DNA of 64,000 nt from NCBI RefSeq assembly GCF_958979055.1, contig NC_084886.1:12138654-12202653 (forward strand), read 5' to 3'. The stretch comes from Alnus glutinosa (taxonomy: Eukaryota > Streptophyta > Magnoliopsida > Fagales > Betulaceae). The first letter of the stretch is position 1; every line of letters starts with the position of its first letter. The position numbers and the translations under genes are program-made. This document shows, piece after piece, positions 57,901 to 64,000 of this stretch. The notes under the pieces were generated by a model that saw nothing but the letters and a program-made list of their open reading frames with translations, did no database searches and had not been told where the DNA came from.

Positions 57901-60378
57901 CATGTCCAAATTCGAAATTCAAAATTTCGAACTCGCGCACGTGGAACAAGTTGGTCTTCAGTTTTAGCTTGGACGTGGGCCGGGCTTTTAGGAGTTTTTT
58001 GGGTCGGCTTGCCAGGTCTGGGCTGGGCCGGAAATGATCAGGTCTTCGTCTGGGCTGTCTCAAGCCAAAGGCCATAGCATCCCCTCTGGCGAGAATCCTG
58101 TTAGAGAAGACGCCGTTAAATTCTTCTGGGGTCTTTCTGGGTCTTCCTCCTCATGGGGAAGGGTCGTCTATCCTTTTGAAGACGGCTTCAGCTTTTGCTC
58201 TAGTTGACAGTCCGTTGAGCATCTAGTCGGGGAGATTTCTACTGGGGGTGGATCGTCTTGTCTTCTAGAGTCCGCTTCAGCCCTTCTCCAGTCAAGCCGA
58301 CTCCCACTATCTTCTTCCCCCCTTTGCCAGATCTAGAGATGCCGCCTACGGTGTCTCAGGTTGATCCTCCTGCTTCGGCTAGTCTGGCAGTGCTCCCATT
58401 GAAGAAGGTTACAGAGCCTCCAGCGAAAGACTTTCTTAGGAAAGGTTTTCTCAACTCTCGTCAAAGTGCTTCGCCTGTGGATTTTGACCACAATTGGGGG
58501 AGAGATGTTTGGGAGAAGCTGTCTGTTGAGTGGGTGGTGGACGAGGGTCAGACCAAGGAGTTCAAGACTATCGTGGGCGAGATGATTGGGTGCTAGAAAA
58601 CCAAAGGAAAGAGGGAGCTTCAAAATCTGCAAAGTTCCGTCAATTATGGTGATGTTAAAGCTTCTTCTAGGTGTAGGAAAGGCAAGGCCCACATGTTGTA
58701 GGGTTGTATGCCTCGGTAGTTTTTTATGGGTTGTTTCACGGGTAATCTTTCGGTTTCTTGGTGGGCTGTTTCTTGGGTGATCTTTTGTGGGTTGTTTTTT
58801 TGGTGTTCTTTTGGTTTCTAGGGTTTAGTTTATGTGGTTTTTGTTGGGTTTTCGCGGGTTAGCTTTGGCTCTCTTGTGTATACTACCTGTGTACTTAGGG
58901 TCCTTTAGTTAAAGATTATTGAGTCCTTAGTTAAACATAAGGAATGAAGTACATTAATGGAACCTTATATTCTCTGTTACTGATAATATTCATAGATGTC
59001 ATTTTTCATACAATAATTTGCAAGAGCATCATGGTCAATTGCTTTCGACCCTTGATTAGGAGTATGTTAAGAGAAATGCTACATGTACTCCCAAGTGCTT
59101 ATTTCCTGATGTGGTAATGAAAATCATCATTGATATGAAATATAAAGATTAACCTGTCTAAAATTCAATGATGATTTTCATTGTGGGAGTAAGCACTTTG
59201 AGGTATATATAGCATTTCTCGTATGTTGTTGGAACTTTAAATTCTCTCTCTGTGGATCAGTAAGCACCTTTCATATAGCAAGCTAGATGCAGGTAACTTC
59301 TGCTTTTTAAAAAGCGAAGCACTGCCAACAAGTCCCGCATAACAGGGACTTAGATATGTGTATTTTCAGCTCCCTCCCCCCCCAAAAGAAAAAAAACTAG
59401 TTCTTTTAGGGTGTTGACCACTTTATATATCTTAAATATAATATTGCCAACTTCTTACAAGCATTCAGAGGATGCGCATTCTGTAGGATACTCTGAACTT
59501 TGGAATTTCATTGGTCGTTTATTTGGTAAATATGTCCTTTTACCCTAGATTTCCATCTTTATTTAGCAGAAGTACAACTTCACAAATCTTGTCTTTGGAG
59601 GACATCTTACATGGGACACTTCCAATTTTAAGCACATCAGTTAATGAGCTTCTCAAGGCGTTTTGATTGATTTGGATGAATCAAGCACTTTTTGCAGCAC
59701 TAACGTGCTACTGTTGCAATGTGTATTTGCTTCCAATATATGAGTACCTGCAATATCTTGACCTTTAAAAATATGAAGTTTTTTTGTTATTTCTCATTTC
59801 AATTAATTCAGTTTTCCTTCAGTTGTGAAACTTTTAAGTTAGGCAGAGTTCCATTGTTTCATTAAGTGTATTTATAGTGAAAATAAAGTGTATGGGGACT
59901 TCTTGGTTATGGTCGCATATTCCTTATTGAAGTGAATGATTGCTTTACTTGAAGCACAGACACTCGCATGGAAGCTATAGCTGTTTTGACTGGTGGATTG
60001 ACTTGATGATACAGGTGTGGATATTAGTATGAATACACACTTGAAGACTGTGAAACTTACATTGAAGGGAAAAAATCCAGTGACTCTGGATCATCTCAGC
60101 GTGAGGGGTAACAATATTCGATATTATATCCTTCCTGACAGCTTGAATCTTGAGACTTTGCTGGTTGAAGAGACACCTAGGGTCAAGCCCAAGAAGCCAA
60201 CTGCTGGTATTTTTTTCTGACTTCAATGCCATTCATGTTGATATTCTTTTGTTATTCTTTGTCAGCATCTGGTGAATTTCTTCTAGTAGTCTTTCTAAAC
60301 CCATTCTAAATTTCAGGGAAGCCTTTGGGACGGGGCCGAGGACGTGGTCGTGGGCGCGGACGTGGTCGTGGCCGTTAA
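54996..60378 (+). CDS. SmD1: Small nuclear ribonucleoprotein Sm D1
   Basis: Four exons: 54996-55009, 55108-55184, 60015-60206 and 60318-60378, with GT/AG borders, encode about 114 residues, the usual SmD1 length. SmD1 is part of the seven-member Sm ring on U1, U2, U4 and U5 snRNAs in the nucleus. The Sm1 motif spans exons 2 and 3 ([12 protein letters not shown], then VDISMNTHL), and Sm2 ([12 protein letters not shown]) is in exon 3. The tail is a Gly-Arg repeat, a substrate for arginine methylation in this family. Exon 1 has only 14 coding bases; intron 1 opens with a CT run. Intron 2 is 4.8 kb because of LINE and MITE insertions. My base count in the Gly-Arg exon is one short of a whole frame, so the stop at 60376-60378 rests on family homology. 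Confidence 0.9.
56950..58930 (+). pseudogene. LINE ORF1 remnant in SmD1 intron 2
   Basis: Broken plus-strand frames (57149-57349, 57439-57858 and 58258-58615 onward) resemble the ORF1 protein of plant L1-type LINEs. Seen are an N-terminal [11 protein letters not shown]...[11 protein letters not shown] part, a [15 protein letters not shown] part and a C-terminal [15 protein letters not shown] segment. The end near 58880-58910 (GTGTATACTACCTGTGTAC) looks like a LINE 3' end. No ORF2 is present, so this is an internally deleted or decayed copy. Family assignment is by recognition of the protein style, not by a search. Confidence 0.6.
59071..59220. mobile_element. GAGAAATG-type MITE in SmD1 intron 2
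   Basis: The ends GAGAAATGCTACATGTAC and GTATATATAGCATTTCTC are inverted repeats. Flanks GTATGTTAA (59062-59070) and GTATGTTGT (59221-59229) form a decayed 9-bp duplication, as in Mutator-like MITEs. 150 bp. Confidence 0.75.
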
Positions 60379-60825
60379 GTCATGTCGCACTGGTTTCAAT
60401 TTTTGTGGCTCCTGGTTATGTAAAAACCTAAGTTGTAGGGAGGATTTATCGGTGATCTTAGGGACATGAAAAGACTGGTATTGCTATTGAATCGTGTATT
60501 TTGAGTTTGTCTATGCTTGGTATTTTCTTAAAATGCCCATCAAAGAAGTTGGTATTGATAAACCTTAAACCTTTTATTTTGTGTGCTGCGGCGATCAGTA
60601 TAATCTCGTAACCTCTCGTCCAATTTGTTGGGAGTATCAGATCAGCCTGACTAGTTTTGGGCCATCAGTTTTGACCCAGCTGGTTTAATGATTATATGCT
60701 TGTAGATGTTTCTTAGTGCTAGTATTACCCTGTAGTTTGTAATTATTGTTCCGAACTCTAGGATAGAATATCCCTTTTAATTTTTCATGATAGATTTTCA
60801 CGGAACTTTTCTATGAGATAGATGT

Positions 60826-61365
60826 TTCAAGTGAAGTCCAGCACCGATTGTGTGGATGATTGGTCTCCCCCTCCTTTTGGTTCTATCAAGGTGAATTTTG
60901 ACGTGGCTATTAGACCTTAGTTTGCTGCTGCTGCAATCCTCAGGGACCCCCGGGGTGATTTCCTTGCTACCTGCACTAAGCGTCTCCCCATGTAAAGCTC
61001 ATGCTGCCCTCTTGCGGTACAACTTGCCTCTACTTTTGGAAGCCCTCCGCTCATTCTTGAAGGCTTGAAGCGGACTCCTTGACAAATATTCTAGCCAGTA
61101 GCCATCAACTCCCCCCACTTACCTTCGGAATGGGCCACCGCTCATGCTCTTGCTGACGTCAACAAGTAGCTCATTCACTTTTCTTGATGGGTTATATTGA
61201 AGACTTCTAGATGTGTACTAATTTATGTACACACCATAGCGCCAAATGGGCCGCTTCAAGTCTTGTGTTTGAAACCATTCATAGTCGCTCCCCATCCTCT
61301 CCTCATGTTTTGAAGTGGAAAGGATCCCATTGTGACCTATTTCCCCCTTTGAATTAAAAAAAAAG
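60826..61365 (+). pseudogene. LINE RNase-H-like (RVT_3) remnant
   Basis: Translation in broken frames gives WSPPPFGSIKVNFDVA, then AAAAILRDPRGDFLA, the opening strands of the RNase-H-like domain found at the end of some plant LINE polyproteins. Several stops and shifts follow. An A-rich tail (61355-61373) ends the piece. It is a 3' fragment just downstream of SmD1. Confidence 0.6.
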
Positions 61366-61556
61366 AAAGAAGAAACCCCCTAACTATCAACATTATAAAA
61401 TGATTATGAGATAAAAATATAGTTTGTATCATTTTTCAGACTCAACGCTTATTGACTAGGGGAGAAACTAAATACAATAATTGCTAAAAGTTGATTTATT
61501 CTGTTGGTACTAGAGTGCTAGATCTCCAACCTTGGTGACTTGGTCTCATATCAACA

Positions 61557-62390
61557 ATGGAACAAAGTGAAGCTTCTGGGATTTAGGGCTATACCCTATA
61601 GCCACAGAGTGATATGGGCTCTGAAGCTGAAGGGTGTGAAATATGAGTACATAGAAGAAGACCTTCGCAACAAGAGTGATATGCTACTGCAGTTCAACCC
61701 GGTTCACAAGAAGATTCCAGTGCTTGTTCATCCTTGAATGCATCGAAGAAACGTGGCCTGAGAGCCCTTTGCTGCCAAAGGATCCTTACGAGAAGGCCTT
61801 TAGCTCGCTTCTGGATTAAATTTGCAAAAGATAAGGTCATTTCAACCTGTCCTCCACAATTCATTCTGTCATGCATCTCTGTTAAGATTGCTTATATTTA
61901 TGAGCACACTTTTATTTTATTTTTTTAAGATAATTTCCTTATTGATAACTTATAGAAATTCTTTTATGATAAATGAGGATTTGGTTACCTTAAATTATGA
62001 GATTTTGATTATATTTGAAATTATTCAAATCACTGGTACAATGCTATAAAAATACTACAACATATCTATCGTAGTTTTTTCAATTGTCAAGATTTAACTT
62101 CACTCTCTCTTTCTTATTAAAAAAATTAGAATTATTAAATCTTAATTGTTAAAAAAACTACAGCACCTATTCAAATTCCTATAAATAGAGTCTTTTACAT
62201 ATTCAAATCGAGCAATAAGAGCAAAATATAGTTCTTAGAGCAATTACTTAATGGTGGACGTAAGTGATACAACGCCAACGCCTTGCCTCGCTTGTATGCA
62301 TGGGTTGAGAATCTCTAGCAAGTTCTTGTGATCAAAGAGAACCTTCCTGACTACACGAAATTGTTGGCACATCTAAAATCCTGGGGATAA
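61557..62390 (+). pseudogene. Tau-class GST pseudogene (GST-D)
   Basis: Exon 1 remains (61557-61835) resemble GST-C. An extra base after the third codon breaks the frame. The active-site SPFS reads IPYS. About 33 bp between the KIPVLVH segment and the following LECIEE are deleted, removing the glutathione-binding Glu-Ser. Another extra base lies near 61800. Of exon 2 only the last part survives (about 62250-62390: LPRLYAW and KENLPDY). With four independent defects it cannot make a GST. It is probably an old tandem copy of the GST-C type. Confidence 0.9.
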
Positions 62391-63742
62391 AATTATTGTT
62401 TCAACCTAATGATGATGTTCACTAGCTGTGTGAATCCTATATATGTATGCATATTTTATTATGAAAGTTAACGGTTTGTTATCTGTTACGTGTGTTTTCT
62501 TGGGACATGTTAGTACCCAATGCAATGTCACGTTAGCTAGTACCAAGTCATTAATAAAACAAAAATGAAACTTAGTTACGAGAAACAAAAATCAAATCGA
62601 TCTTTTCCATTTAAGAGAAACAACACTTTGACGCATGAAAAAAACAGAGAATAAACCTTAAAAAATCACAAAACATCATGTCCATATTTCGCATCCCCTC
62701 TTACTCATAGAAAACCAAACTGAGGTTCCCGCTTACCAAACCCAAATCCAAGCCCAACCCCAACTCATCCCACCCATGGTCTTTGTTCCAAAAGTTGAAA
62801 AGCCAATCCTACTATTACAGCATTCACTTTTAGCTCTTTAAATTTATTTTTTTATTTTTAAAAAAAAATATGTTTTCTTATTTTTGTTACCTACTTTTTA
62901 AAACACTTACATCCGGCTGAACAAACTTAGAATTCACTTTTATTGTTCTATTTAAATATTACTTCTAAATGATTTTTTTTTATTCTTTTTCCAACATTCA
63001 TATATTTGAAAATTTACATTTTTTTTTTCTAATGGTTATATTTTTGAAAATTTGTCTTCATTTTTTTTTTTTTTTTTGTAAATGTTCATATTTTTCAAAA
63101 TTTGTCTCTTCCTAACTGTCACATGCATTCAATATAAATAAGACAATTTCTTCTCCAATTTTCATTCACCTCAACCAAAGTTTTTTTTTGGAGAGGAAAG
63201 GAGAAATGAAAAAAAAAAAAAAAAAAAAACTATACAAGAATAATTGAGAAAACTGTAACCAAAAAAAAAAAAAAAAAAACCAATAATCGCCAACTCTTCC
63301 CCCTCTTTCTTTCTCCAGCTTTGCAATAACAACCCAAAATGAATAGACAATGCTAATACCAACTGTTGTTGCATCTCGGAATTTGTGAACCAATGAACAA
63401 TACTTGCCAAAAAAAGAAAAAAGAAAAAAAAGAATTAATAAATAGTTACAGTGCTGATTAATACTAATTGTTGTTCATATCAAAAAAAAAAAAAAAAAAA
63501 AAAATACTAATTGTTGTTGGAGTTATACGATCGAGTTTAGTCCGGTTGTTGTAAGAACAACTAAAAGTTCCATTATTTATATATGTCCGTTCCAATCGAT
63601 CAATAATATGTAATTAATTACTTTAAATTTAGCTACTTCAGAAAATGGAAATCATCACTAAATTTTGTTTTGAAATTTTATTAACTTTTGTGATGGTAGC
63701 ATTTCATGAAAAAAACAAAAAAAAAAAAAGTGTTGCGATTGG

Positions 63743-63789
<47 letters not shown>

Positions 63790-64000
63790 TATATATTGCA
63801 TGTATATCTCTTATACATCTTTTGTAGGTCACTTTTTTAAATCAACTATCGTATCGGTAAGACTTACATGTGGATTCTTATGGGTCCTATAAATCTAATG
63901 GTTGATTTAAAAAAGTGATGTACAAGTCATATATATATATACCTGTTAAGACAAACTAGACATTTGTTAGTTAGGAATCTCTAGGCATAAACTAAAAAAA
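62391..64000. other. AT-rich right edge with homopolymer runs and (AT)n
   Basis: No gene is seen. There are many A- and T-runs (63063-63077, 63210-63229, 63260-63278, 63483-63503) and an (AT)n microsatellite at 63744-63786. An inverted relation between about 63819-63850 and 63890-63925 (GACTTACATGTGG... / ...TTGATTTAAAAAAGTGA) suggests another small MITE. Confidence 0.5.

Overview
The window is nuclear DNA of a flowering plant, probably a woody eudicot. It is AT-rich, its genes are split by GT-AG introns, and it holds tau-class glutathione transferases, wall-associated-kinase-like (WAKL) receptor kinases and an Sm-D1 spliceosomal gene, separated by many nested transposons. I see no rRNA, tRNA, CRISPR or bacterial-type operon. 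Genus cannot be named from the sequence alone.

Layout. 1-5068: gene-free, with two adjacent hAT elements that have perfect 8-bp target duplications (a third is nested in one), a foldback MITE and a less AT-rich patch of possible organelle origin. 5074-8731 (+) and 11042-14474 (-): two copies of one non-autonomous LTR retrotransposon of the LTR-gag-LTR type, without pol. Between gag and the 3' LTR each carries an array of 17-21 short hairpin repeats. Both have perfect 5-bp target duplications and nearly identical LTRs. 9278-10020: a WAKL 5' fragment.

15886-20802 and 26811-37878 are two copies (A and B) of one segment carrying a tau GST and the 3' end of a WAKL gene. Copy A has an intact GST and only the last bases of WAKL. 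It ends at a nearly perfect 100-bp-arm inverted repeat. Copy B has a GST pseudogene with two stops, a truncated LINE with a Helitron inside it, several MITEs and a longer WAKL gene (WAKL1). Between the copies lies a roughly 5-kb LTR-like insertion (21478-26453). WAKL2 (43062-46799) is complete, in three exons. A third, intact GST (50187-50958) follows. Then comes the Sm-D1 gene (54996-60378), whose 4.8-kb second intron holds LINE debris, and last a decayed fourth GST (61557-62390).

The intact genes are two tau GSTs (GSH conjugation, detoxification), one full WAKL (cell-wall sensing receptor kinase), one shortened WAKL of uncertain coding status, and SmD1 (snRNP core). The GST and WAKL genes show tandem birth and death, and transposons record the order of events.
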